Made by a program: the position numbers and the translations under genes
Assembly: GCA_964484515.1 (NCBI GenBank)
Contig: CAZAGT010000134.1
Span: forward strand, 1 to 12,641
Reading direction: 5' to 3'
Origin: CAZAGT01 sp964484515
GTDB lineage: Bacteria; Desulfobacterota; DSM-4660; Desulfatiglandales; HGW-15
Length of the DNA: 12,641 bases
Shown here: in pieces, positions 6,175 through 12,528 of the stretch
How positions within the stretch are numbered: the first letter of the stretch is position 1
Layout of the letters: each line of letters begins with the position of its first letter
Notes under the pieces: model-generated
What the model saw: only the letters and a program-made list of their open reading frames with translations
Databases searched by the model: none
Told to the model about the DNA's origin: nothing

Positions 6175-8337
6175 TCAGGTCTTCTCAAGGGTCGTATATC
6201 CGAGGTGCAGCAATTTGCGGCCTGTGTCCCTGAACAGCACTTCGACTTTTTCGCTATCCACGAACTTCGATACGACCCCCTGACCGAAAGCCGGATGGCT
6301 GACCCGGTCGCCCTGCCGCAGTCCAGAGGGGTGGGCCTTGGCCCGCTTTTCGGTTACCGGGACCCCCGCTGACCTCTCGCTGAATAACGGCCGCTCCGCG
6401 GTTCCATCGGAAACGCCAAACTCTACCACCTCCGGCGGCAGATCACGAATGAAACTGGACAGACCATTGCCGATGCCGGCGCCTGCAGAGTGCCAGGCGG
6501 GGGGAGGCTGTTGGCCGGGGTAGCACATGATCAAACGGTCTTTGGCTCGGGTGGCGGCTACGTACATCAGCCGTCGCTCTTCCTCGAGGGCCGCCGGGTT
6601 GAAATGAGACCGCACGGAAGGGAAATACCCCTCCATAACCCAAATGATAAAGACGACGGGCCACTCGAGACCCTTGGCCGAATGTACCGTAGACAGGGTC
6701 AAATAATCTCCCCTTGAGACCGGCCGCATGTCGGCCAGGGAGGTCGGTGGCTCAAGGACGACGTCATCCAGAAAGGCCCGCAGGGTCCGGTAGCGGCCGG
6801 CCATGGGGATCAACTGCTCGAGGTCTCTTTGTCGCCTGGGAAAATCATCGTAACTCGCCTGTAAGATCGGGTCGTAATAAGCGATGACGGCCTCAGCAGC
6901 GCGCTTTGGAGATATCCCTTTGACGCAGAGGTCCTTCAGCAGGCGGGCAAGTTCCTTCAATCCTTCACTGCTCTTGCCTGCGCCGGGCCAGTCAGCGACC
7001 TGCCAGGGAAGGCCTCGGTTCGACCTCAGCCATCCTACGATCGATTGGCTTTTGCCCGGTCCGATGTTTTTTATCAGCCGCAGGATACGACCCCAGCTCA
7101 GGGTGTCCTCCCCATTCACCACAACCCTCAAGTGGGCCAGGAAGTCCTTGATATGGGCGGATTCCATGAACTTGAAGCCCCCGTACTTGACGAAGGGCAT
7201 ACCCTGGCGCGTCAGTTCGACTTCCAGGGTAAATGAGTGGTGGGCGGCCCGGAACAGGATCGCAAAGTCTCGTAGCGGACGTCCACGATCCATCTGCTCC
7301 CTGATCGTTTGGCAAATGAATAGGGCTTGTTCAGGTTCGGTCCGGGCGTTGATAACCTTCGGTAGAACGCCATCACGCCTTTTCGTGAAAAGGCATTTGG
7401 TGTACTTCTCCTCCGCCTGACTCATGAGGGCGTTTGTGAAGCTAAGGATTGGCTGGGTAGACCGATAGTTCTCTTCGAGCTTGATGATCTTGGGATCGGA
7501 AAACAACGTCGGGAATTTGAACATGTTCCTGTAATTGGCACCCCGAAAGGAATAGATCGACTGGGAGTCATCACCCACGACCATGACGTTCTGGTGGTCA
7601 TGAGCAAGCCAATAGACGATGTCGGCCTGAATCGAGTTCGTGTCCTGGTACTCGTCGACCATGACGTACTGGTATTGCCGATTCAGCTGTTGGCGCACCT
7701 CCTCGTTTGTGGACAGGATTTGCCGGAAAAAGATGATCAGATCGTCATAGTCCATCAATTGATTGGACTGCTTGTATTCCCGATAAAGCTCTCCGAGACG
7801 GTTGATCTGGGCGGCATGACCCAGGAATTGAGGATACTCCTCGGCCATGGCCCCCTCTATGGGCAACTGGAGGTTGGCTGCCTTGCTCAGGATGTTGGCC
7901 AAAGTGGTGCGTTTTGGAAACCGCACACCCCCCTCATCGAGGTGGTTTTCTCGCACCAGGGACTTAATGATCTCCTCCATGTCGGAGCGATCCAGCACGG
8001 TGAAGGTTGAGTCGAAGCCGAGCAGGCGGCCATGTTGCCGCAAGACCCGATGGGCCAGGGAATGAAAGGTCCCACCCGACACGCTGCGGCACCTTGGATC
8101 GGTTAGGCAGGCCGCCCTTTCGAGCATCTCACCGGCCGCCTTGCGCGTAAAGGTGAGCAAAAGGATGGTATCCGGCGGAATACCCATCTCGACCAGGCGG
8201 GCAACCCGGTAGACCAGGGTCCTGGTCTTGCCGCTCCCGGCCCCGGCGATCACCAAGACCGGGCCTTCCGAGGTCGTTACCGCTTCAAGCTGGGCCGGAT
8301 TAAGTTCCTCTTGATACTCGATTCGATCCTGGTTCAA
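6175..8337 (-). CDS. uvrD: UvrD/PcrA-type ATP-dependent DNA helicase
   Basis: A superfamily 1A 3'-5' DNA helicase acting in nucleotide-excision and mismatch repair and in clearing proteins from DNA. The 720 residues match UvrD/PcrA length. All motifs are present: Q motif LNPAQLEAV (12-20), Walker A AGAGSGKT (31-38), Ia LLTFTRKAAGEM (~60-71), Walker B VDEYQDTN (227-234), III VVGDDSQSIYSFRGA (253-267), IV LEENYRST (287-294), V VHSAKGLEW (551-559) and VI VAATRAKDRL (593-602). The C-terminus (~670-720: GDRVSHPAFGQGVVSKF and following) is the Tudor-like domain that in PcrA/UvrD contacts RNA polymerase. The start is TTG at 8337 with AAGGA 7 nt upstream; the next internal Met is residue 51, which would remove Walker A. 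Whether it is the orthologue of UvrD, PcrA or a Rep-like paralogue is not settled. Confidence 0.93.
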   Translation of the reverse strand: MNQDRIEYQEELNPAQLEAVTTSEGPVLVIAGAGSGKTRTLVYRVARLVEMGIPPDTILLLTFTRKAAGEMLERAACLTDPRCRSVSGGTFHSLAHRVLRQHGRLLGFDSTFTVLDRSDMEEIIKSLVRENHLDEGGVRFPKRTTLANILSKAANLQLPIEGAMAEEYPQFLGHAAQINRLGELYREYKQSNQLMDYDDLIIFFRQILSTNEEVRQQLNRQYQYVMVDEYQDTNSIQADIVYWLAHDHQNVMVVGDDSQSIYSFRGANYRNMFKFPTLFSDPKIIKLEENYRSTQPILSFTNALMSQAEEKYTKCLFTKRRDGVLPKVINARTEPEQALFICQTIREQMDRGRPLRDFAILFRAAHHSFTLEVELTRQGMPFVKYGGFKFMESAHIKDFLAHLRVVVNGEDTLSWGRILRLIKNIGPGKSQSIVGWLRSNRGLPWQVADWPGAGKSSEGLKELARLLKDLCVKGISPKRAAEAVIAYYDPILQASYDDFPRRQRDLEQLIPMAGRYRTLRAFLDDVVLEPPTSLADMRPVSRGDYLTLSTVHSAKGLEWPVVFIIWVMEGYFPSVRSHFNPAALEEERRLMYVAATRAKDRLIMCYPGQQPPPAWHSAGAGIGNGLSSFIRDLPPEVVEFGVSDGTAERPLFSERSAGVPVTEKRAKAHPSGLRQGDRVSHPAFGQGVVSKFVDSEKVEVLFRDTGRKLLHLGYTTLEKT

Positions 8338-8585
8338 ATCCCTATCCTTGATGAAGCTGTAAGAGTTCGTGGCCAGCCCCGCTGCTTGCCGCAGGAGTTT
8401 ACCCGCCTCGGGAGGGCGGCCAGGTTGATCAAGCGGGAAACTTCCATGAAGTCGGTACTCGAATATGACATCTTGAGATTCTTCGACGTCTCTTCGAGTT
8501 AAGGGATCAAAGATCTCCTTGCATGGAGTTTCATTCGAGACCTACGGCACCGTTGGAACTTCCGGACGGCACAGGTAAGCCCTCA
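8338..8585. other. Exchanger-uvrD gap, no convincing gene
   Basis: A 248-bp gap. It contains R2 copy 2 (8374-8412). A 45-codon minus-strand frame (ATG 8471 to TGA 8334-8336) runs into the uvrD start with a TTGA overlap, but it includes the repeat and resembles nothing I recognise. No convincing promoter or intrinsic terminator was found. Short inverted bits such as CTCC/GGAG are too weak to call. Confidence 0.5.
8374..8412 (-). repeat. Dispersed 39-bp repeat R2, copy 2 (inverted)
   Basis: The reverse complement of this segment matches 1182-1220 at 35 of 39 positions, with shared blocks CCCGAGGCGGGTAAAC and TGCGGCAAGC. It lies just upstream of the uvrD start. Confidence 0.7.
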
Positions 8586-9647
8586 TCATTCAGCCAAACC
8601 GACGTTGAGCGTGTATTGCAGAATGACGTAGATTAGATACACAGCAAGCAACCATACGCCCTGCCAACGTTTGAACGTCCCGTCCTTGTTTATGAAGATA
8701 AAGGCCCTGAAAGAGTAAAGTATGATGAGCATGGCCGGGAAGTGGAAATTATAGAAGTTGGTTGGGATGGCCAACGGTCTGGAGGCCGCGGCGGCACCAA
8801 TCACGAAAAGGCAGTTGAGGACATCCGCCCCGACGATGTTCCCGACGGTGATTTCCGGATGCCCCTTGCGTACCGCTGCAATGGCCGTCATCAGTTCGGG
8901 CAAAGAGGTGCCGAATGCGACCATGGTCGCAGCGATGACGTCCTCGGGGACGCCGAACCGTGAGGCAATCTCCGATGCGCTCGGGACCAGAAACCGGGCA
9001 CCGAGCACCACGAGAAATAGCCCGCCGATCACCATCAACCAGCACTTGCCCAAGCTCGCGGGCTCCGCGTCCGACTCCGTCTCTCCCTCAAGGGCCAGGT
9101 CCCCCCCCTGCTTGGCCCATCGATACGTCACGTACATGTAGGCCGCCAACAGGGCCAGAAAGTAAAATCCGACCCAACGCTCTAACCTGGGCTCACCGGT
9201 CGCGGTCGCCGCCATGATCAGGGCGATGACGACGAGCATGGTCGCAGACCCGACCTGCACCCAGCCCGTGCGATTGAGGATGAACCGATTGACCGGGACA
9301 ACCGCCAGGACACACGTCAGACCAAAGATCAGGCCCGTATCGGCAATGATAGATCCCACCCCATTGCCCAAAGCGAGACCCGGGTTCCCCATGAAAGCGG
9401 CCATGACGGAGACGACGGCCTCTGGGGTGGTGGTACCGAGGGAAATCACGGTGGCACCGATCACGATTCTCGGCAGACCCGTCCTTTGGGCCAAATCGAC
9501 CACACCGTCGATCATCCAATCGGCGCCCTTTGAGAGAAGGACGATACAGACGGCGATAATCAGCAGAAGCGCGATTGTCGGCAATCCAGAGACGAGGTGA
9601 TTGAGGAGGCTCTCATCTCCTATCCAGCGTAAAGCCGTGTAAATCAT
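8586..9647 (-). CDS. CaCA-family sodium/calcium (cation) exchanger, inner membrane
   Basis: 353 residues, about ten hydrophobic segments in two inverted halves separated by an acidic linker (~178-200, LEGETESDAEPASL). Alpha-1 repeat: ISLGTTTPEAVVS (68-80) and GNGVGSIIAD (94-103). Alpha-2 repeat: VAFGTSLPELMTA (243-255) and GNIVGADVLN (269-278). E76 and E251 match the two essential glutamates of NCX_Mj (E54, E213). At the other two key sites the residues are swapped relative to NCX_Mj: D103 where it has N81, N278 where it has D240. S77 is kept as S99, S236 is A274, and S51 is T73. It probably exports Ca2+ against Na+ or H+; the ion pair cannot be fixed from sequence. The start is ATG 9647 with an excellent AAAGGAGGT. 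It probably forms its own unit, or follows the Yip1 gene 113 bp upstream. Confidence 0.88.
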   Translation of the reverse strand: MIYTALRWIGDESLLNHLVSGLPTIALLLIIAVCIVLLSKGADWMIDGVVDLAQRTGLPRIVIGATVISLGTTTPEAVVSVMAAFMGNPGLALGNGVGSIIADTGLIFGLTCVLAVVPVNRFILNRTGWVQVGSATMLVVIALIMAATATGEPRLERWVGFYFLALLAAYMYVTYRWAKQGGDLALEGETESDAEPASLGKCWLMVIGGLFLVVLGARFLVPSASEIASRFGVPEDVIAATMVAFGTSLPELMTAIAAVRKGHPEITVGNIVGADVLNCLFVIGAAAASRPLAIPTNFYNFHFPAMLIILYSFRAFIFINKDGTFKRWQGVWLLAVYLIYVILQYTLNVGLAE

Positions 9648-9655
9648 TTAGCCAA

Positions 9656-9664
9656 ACCTCCTTT
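9656..9664 (-). promoter_or_regulatory. Near-perfect ribosome-binding site of the exchanger gene
   Basis: AAAGGAGGT on the minus strand, 8 nt from ATG 9647. It is the best Shine-Dalgarno sequence in the window and fixes the start. Confidence 0.9.
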
Positions 9665-9737
9665 GATACATGCTCGATCCAGAATCTCTTCGTCCTCAGA
9701 TATGGTTAAGGACCGGTGTCACCGCGTTGCTCTATGA

Positions 9738-9761
9738 AACATCATGAAATCGTTGATGTCT
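9738..9761 (-). terminator. Weak hairpin after the zinc-ribbon/Yip1 gene
   Basis: Minus-strand AGACATCA pairs with TGATGTTT (8 bp with one G-U pair, 9-nt loop), beginning at the last base of the stop codon. Only a short UUU belongs to it and no long U-tract follows, so termination would be inefficient. Confidence 0.25.
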
Positions 9762-10591
9762 TAAAGCCCGGACATGCCTCTGAGGACCGGGAGACCCTCC
9801 GTGAAGACATCAAACACGAAAATTGCCGTCAAAGCCAAGATGACCACCAGGAAGATCAAGGCGAAGGGGATCAAAAAAGCAATGAAAATCTTCAAATAGG
9901 AAGTCTCGTGCATTTCCCGTGCGCCGATCACCTGAATGACCAGGAGCCAAAGACCGCCGGCCACTCCACCAATGAAGGGGATCACCCCCAAAACCTGGGT
10001 CGCCTGGGAATAGGCAATGACGCGGAATGTGGCCTCAAACCCATTCTGTCCCCCCCTGACCAGCAGGAGAAGCACGTGGAGAATGCCACTGCTGACGAAT
10101 ATGGTGATCGTGACGAAGAGCGGCACCAATAGGGCTACCACCATGAAGAGCAAAACGAAGACGAGTTCTTCACCGAAACCCGGATCGAACGGAAGGATTG
10201 GGCCGGCTATAATCAAGACTTGCCAAAACAGGTTGAACAGCGTACCGAGCGAACCGCACAGGAGCCCAAAGGCCAGTGGCTCCCTGATTCCGCTACGATA
10301 TGAAAGGTGCGCGAAAAGATCCTCGGGGGAAAAGAGGACGGCCTTGGAAGTCCGGTACATCGCCGGCCATAGCCCGATTTCCGATCGGCTCTCCCAAGGG
10401 GCGATACTTCTCTGCGGCCGGCCATCCGTTGCACGACCGACCGGGCCTTGGCGAGGTTCCGCTCCGGTCGAGGAGAGGGTGAATTCGAAACGGTGCTCGC
10501 AACGGGGACAAGTGGCCCATTTGACACCTGCCGGAATCTTCTCCGCTCGAATTCGCTTCGAGAAGTTGCAGTTGGGGCAAGTTATTTCCAC
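9761..10591 (-). CDS. Zinc-ribbon / Yip1-domain integral membrane protein
   Basis: 276 residues from the chosen start. The N-terminus has a CPNC...CPRC zinc ribbon (C5, C8, C28, C31; CX2C-X19-CX2C) like the MJ0042-type fingers, then a polar linker (~38-80). The C-terminal half is a five-segment Yip1-type membrane domain: FSPEDLFAHL entry, LLCGSLGTLFNLFWQVLIIAG, VFVLLFMVVALLVPLFVTIT, a GGVAGGLWLLVIQVIGA segment, and the last helix FIAFLIPFALIFLVVILAL. The ribbon would face the cytoplasm. Function is unknown. The start is GTG 10591, with GGGAGGG about 10 nt upstream and a 10-nt overlap with the preceding gene's TAA. A longer frame from GTG 10654 exists, but there GAGGAG directly abuts the start codon, and it would overlap the upstream gene by 73 nt. 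Translational coupling with the small cysteine protein is likely. Confidence 0.8.
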   Translation of the reverse strand: MEITCPNCNFSKRIRAEKIPAGVKWATCPRCEHRFEFTLSSTGAEPRQGPVGRATDGRPQRSIAPWESRSEIGLWPAMYRTSKAVLFSPEDLFAHLSYRSGIREPLAFGLLCGSLGTLFNLFWQVLIIAGPILPFDPGFGEELVFVLLFMVVALLVPLFVTITIFVSSGILHVLLLLVRGGQNGFEATFRVIAYSQATQVLGVIPFIGGVAGGLWLLVIQVIGAREMHETSYLKIFIAFLIPFALIFLVVILALTAIFVFDVFTEGLPVLRGMSGL

Positions 10592-10869
10592 CGTGCCTGC
10601 CCCTCCCTTGTCTTGATCCTGTTCAGGCGGTTCAGTTCCTTTTTGGCCGACCACCTCCTCAGTCTGCCCACCAGGCCGCCGCTCCCTCGCCGTTCGAGGA
10701 GAGCCGCGCGCATCTCAAGCCCTTCCTTTGTGGAGAGGGCTTCTCTCAGGCATCGAGGGCCCTCGGGGCACCGAAAGCATTCCGAGGTCACTTCCCGTAA
10801 ACCGCTCTTTCCAACCGGGAAGACGTGATCCAGAATGCCGTAACATGTCTTTGGGGTTTGCTTTGTCAT
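10582..10869 (-). CDS. Small four-cysteine protein of unknown function
   Basis: 95 residues from ATG 10869. C9, C31, C34 and C40 (C-X21-C-X2-C-X5-C; TCYGILDHVFPVG then ECFRCPEGPRC) look like a metal or Fe-S site. The C-terminal part is basic and helical (RRWSAKKELNRL). No signal peptide or membrane segment. It resembles conserved hypothetical proteins I associate with Deltaproteobacteria, but I cannot name a family with certainty. A longer frame from TTG 10908 lacks a ribosome-binding sequence, and the one at ATG 10869 is also weak. Its stop overlaps the start of the zinc-ribbon/Yip1 gene by 10 nt, so the two cysteine-motif proteins are likely co-expressed. Confidence 0.65.
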   Translation of the reverse strand: MTKQTPKTCYGILDHVFPVGKSGLREVTSECFRCPEGPRCLREALSTKEGLEMRAALLERRGSGGLVGRLRRWSAKKELNRLNRIKTREGQARWK

Positions 10870-10986
10870 TGCTAATAGGTCTTTCGACACGTCTGCCAGA
10901 TGATCCAAAATAGATGCCCGCAGAAGGCTATCCCTGCAAGCCCCGCCCCGCGAAAACGTGTCTCAATCGGAAATGGTGTGCTTTTC

Positions 10987-11025
10987 CCGAAGGCGTCACG
11001 CTTATACTATATTCGCCGGTCTTGT
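10987..11025 (-). promoter_or_regulatory. Possible leftward promoter for the small cysteine gene
   Basis: The minus strand offers TTTAAC (-35), 17 nt, TATAAG (-10), around 11027-10999. The match is moderate at the -10 and poor at the -35. The same AT-rich patch could act rightward through TATACT (11003-11008). The leader to ATG 10869 would be over 120 nt. Confidence 0.25.
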
Positions 11026-11040
11026 TAAAGGCCAAATTCA

Positions 11041-11069
11041 TTGACAGGTAGTACATTCACTCCTATCAT
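11041..11069 (+). promoter_or_regulatory. Strong sigma-70 promoter giving a near-leaderless phosphatase mRNA
   Basis: TTGACA (11041-11046), a 17-bp spacer and TATCAT (11064-11069): a perfect -35, ideal spacing and a -10 one base from consensus. The start point would be near 11076, only about 3 nt before ATG 11079. No Shine-Dalgarno sequence is present, and an in-frame TAG at 11049-11051 excludes an upstream start. Confidence 0.65.
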
Positions 11070-11078
11070 CAGCCGGTT

Positions 11079-11681
11079 ATGGATAATAGCAAAAGGTTGT
11101 ACCTGGTTAGACATGGCCAAGTGGTTGGATACGATCGTTTTCCGGCAGTGGGCCACACGGACCTCGACATCACCGAGGTGGGAATGCTCCAAATGGAGCA
11201 TCTGGCCGAACGCATGCGGCTCGTCAATCTCAAGGCGATCTATGCGAGCGATCTCAAGCGATCCGTCAAGGGCGCTCAAATTATAGCCTGTCATCACAAC
11301 GTCCCTATCATTTCCCTACCCGAGTTGCGGGAGATGTATTTCGGGGCTTGGGAAGGGCTCAGTATGAGCGAGATCCAGAAACGGTATCCGAGTGAGTTAG
11401 AGCGCCGTAAAGATGATCTCAGCAATTACGCTGCACCGGGCAACGGAGAGAGCGTCAAGGCCCTTGCCGGGAGGATCATCCCTTGCCTCCAAAGTATTTT
11501 GGACGATCTGCAAGGAAGCGATATCCTCCTCGTGGGGCACGGAGGTGTCAATCGGGTCATCCTCTGCCATGCCCTCGGACTCGATTTGGCCAACATGATA
11601 AGCCTTCAGCAAGACTACGGATGTCTCAATATCATTGATTACCGCGCTGACTCCAGATTGGTCCGATTGATCAACGGGTGA
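11079..11681 (+). CDS. Histidine phosphatase family protein (alpha-ribazole-phosphatase / phosphoglycerate-mutase-like)
   Basis: 200 residues, cytoplasmic. The full branch-1 histidine-phosphatase set is present: LVRHGQ (R11, phosphorylated H12), SDLKRS (R61), LREMYFGAWEG (E85, acid/base), GNGESV (~121-126) and LLVGHGG (H154). The E-X2-FG-X-WEG signature is shared with CobC-type alpha-ribazole phosphatases and small cofactor-dependent mutases or phosphatases. No other cobalamin gene is nearby, so CobC remains a guess and no symbol is given. The start is ATG 11079, forced by an upstream in-frame stop; the mRNA is predicted to be almost leaderless. The Crp/Fnr gene follows 135 bp later on the same strand, beyond a hairpin-bearing repeat. 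Confidence 0.88.
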   Translation: MDNSKRLYLVRHGQVVGYDRFPAVGHTDLDITEVGMLQMEHLAERMRLVNLKAIYASDLKRSVKGAQIIACHHNVPIISLPELREMYFGAWEGLSMSEIQKRYPSELERRKDDLSNYAAPGNGESVKALAGRIIPCLQSILDDLQGSDILLVGHGGVNRVILCHALGLDLANMISLQQDYGCLNIIDYRADSRLVRLING

Positions 11682-11687
11682 GGGTTA

Positions 11688-11794
11688 GACTATTCGGCGC
11701 CGGTCCACAGAGCGCCGATGATGTGGTTGCCGTTCGTAAGAGATCATCCTTCGGAGGGCTCTAGGGGAACTTGGTTTCGGCCAAAGGCCCGCTT
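11688..11794 (+). repeat. Dispersed ~105-bp intergenic element, copy B, with GC hairpin
   Basis: This is the homologue of 6051-6157 (47 of 63 identical over 11688-11750). It fills most of the gap between the phosphatase stop and the crp start. TCGGCGC (11694-11700) pairs with GCGCCGA (11712-11718) around an 11-nt loop, beginning 13 nt after the phosphatase stop. No U-tract follows. The right end (11770-11794) is the R3 module also found at 1235-1259. Confidence 0.65.
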
Positions 11795-11816
11795 TAGGGA
11801 GGCAGGTGACGGCGTG

Positions 11817-12503
11817 ATGGAAGCGGTTGAGCAGATCGCCAAGATACCTCTTTTCGAAGGGCTCCCGCTTGAACAGCTCAGAGACCTGGCCGCCATTATC
11901 TTCGAACAAGCGTTTGACCGCGGGCAGATCATCTTCTCGGAAGGGGACGAGGGGAATGGTTTCTATGTCGTCGTTGCGGGTCGGGTGAAGATATTCAAGC
12001 TATCTCCTGATGGCAAAGAGCAAATTCTTCATATCTTCGGGCCAGGCGAGCCGTTTGGCGAAGTGGCCGTCTTTGCAGATCAGCACTTCCCGGCCAATGC
12101 CGAGGCGATCGAAAAGAGTCACATCTTCTTTTTTAAGAGAGATGCGCTTCTGAGACGTATCAAAGAGAACCCCTCCCTGGCCCTCAACATCCTCGCCATC
12201 CTATCGATGCGACTACGCCGATTTGCCAGCCTCATTGAAGATCTATCCCTCAAGGAAGTGCCCGGGCGTTTGGCCGCTTACCTCTTGTATTTGAGCGAAA
12301 AAGAACACAATTCGCGGAACCTGGAGTTAAGCATCAAGAAGAGCCAGCTTGCCAGTCTGCTGGGGACCATCCCCGAAACCCTGTCACGCATCCTGGGCAA
12401 GATGGCCGGTCAGGGTCTCATAGAGTCGGATGGTCCCCGCATCAAGATCCTGGATCGCGAGCGGCTGGAGGAGCTGGCTGAATGGGGCGGGCATCTGAAG
12501 TAA
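11817..12503 (+). CDS. Crp/Fnr-family transcriptional regulator (DNR/FNR-like DNA specificity, no Fe-S cysteines)
   Basis: 228 residues. The N-terminal cyclic-nucleotide-binding fold spans ~8-120 (IPLFEGLPLEQLRDLA, GQIIFSEGDEGNGFYVVVAGRVKIF, FGEVAVF), followed by a dimerisation helix (~120-142) and a Crp-type winged helix (~145-222). The recognition helix PETLSR (E187, S190, R191) matches the FNR residues that read TTGAT half-sites. There are no cysteines, so no FNR-type cluster, and the cAMP-contact RS/RT dipeptide is replaced by FPANAEA, as in DNR-like NO/heme sensors. Ligand unknown. The start is ATG 11817 with AGGTGA 7 nt upstream; an in-frame ATG at 11718 would add 33 residues encoded by the dispersed repeat and is rejected. 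It probably shares transcription with the phosphatase, the hairpin permitting. Confidence 0.88.
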   Translation: MEAVEQIAKIPLFEGLPLEQLRDLAAIIFEQAFDRGQIIFSEGDEGNGFYVVVAGRVKIFKLSPDGKEQILHIFGPGEPFGEVAVFADQHFPANAEAIEKSHIFFFKRDALLRRIKENPSLALNILAILSMRLRRFASLIEDLSLKEVPGRLAAYLLYLSEKEHNSRNLELSIKKSQLASLLGTIPETLSRILGKMAGQGLIESDGPRIKILDRERLEELAEWGGHLK

Positions 12504-12528
12504 AAGGCTCGAGGCGCAGGGCGAGATC

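Noticed and set aside
8328..8345. GGTTCAAATCC resembles a tRNA T-loop
   Set aside because: The flanking bases do not form the 5-bp T-stem, no acceptor or anticodon arms are present, and the sequence is the antisense of the uvrD start region.
10592..10654. Upstream GTG start for the zinc-ribbon/Yip1 protein
   Set aside because: GAGGAG directly abuts that codon, and the extension would overlap the preceding gene by 73 nt; GTG 10591 gives a 10-nt overlap and starts at the zinc ribbon.
11666..11674. TTGATCAA as an FNR-type box (also near 8424)
   Set aside because: The half-sites have no 4-bp spacer; it is a short palindrome expected by chance, and the copy near 11668 is inside coding sequence.
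11718..11816. Upstream in-frame ATG extending the Crp/Fnr protein by 33 residues
   Set aside because: The extra residues are encoded by a dispersed repeat, have no family counterpart, and ATG 11817 has a better ribosome-binding sequence.
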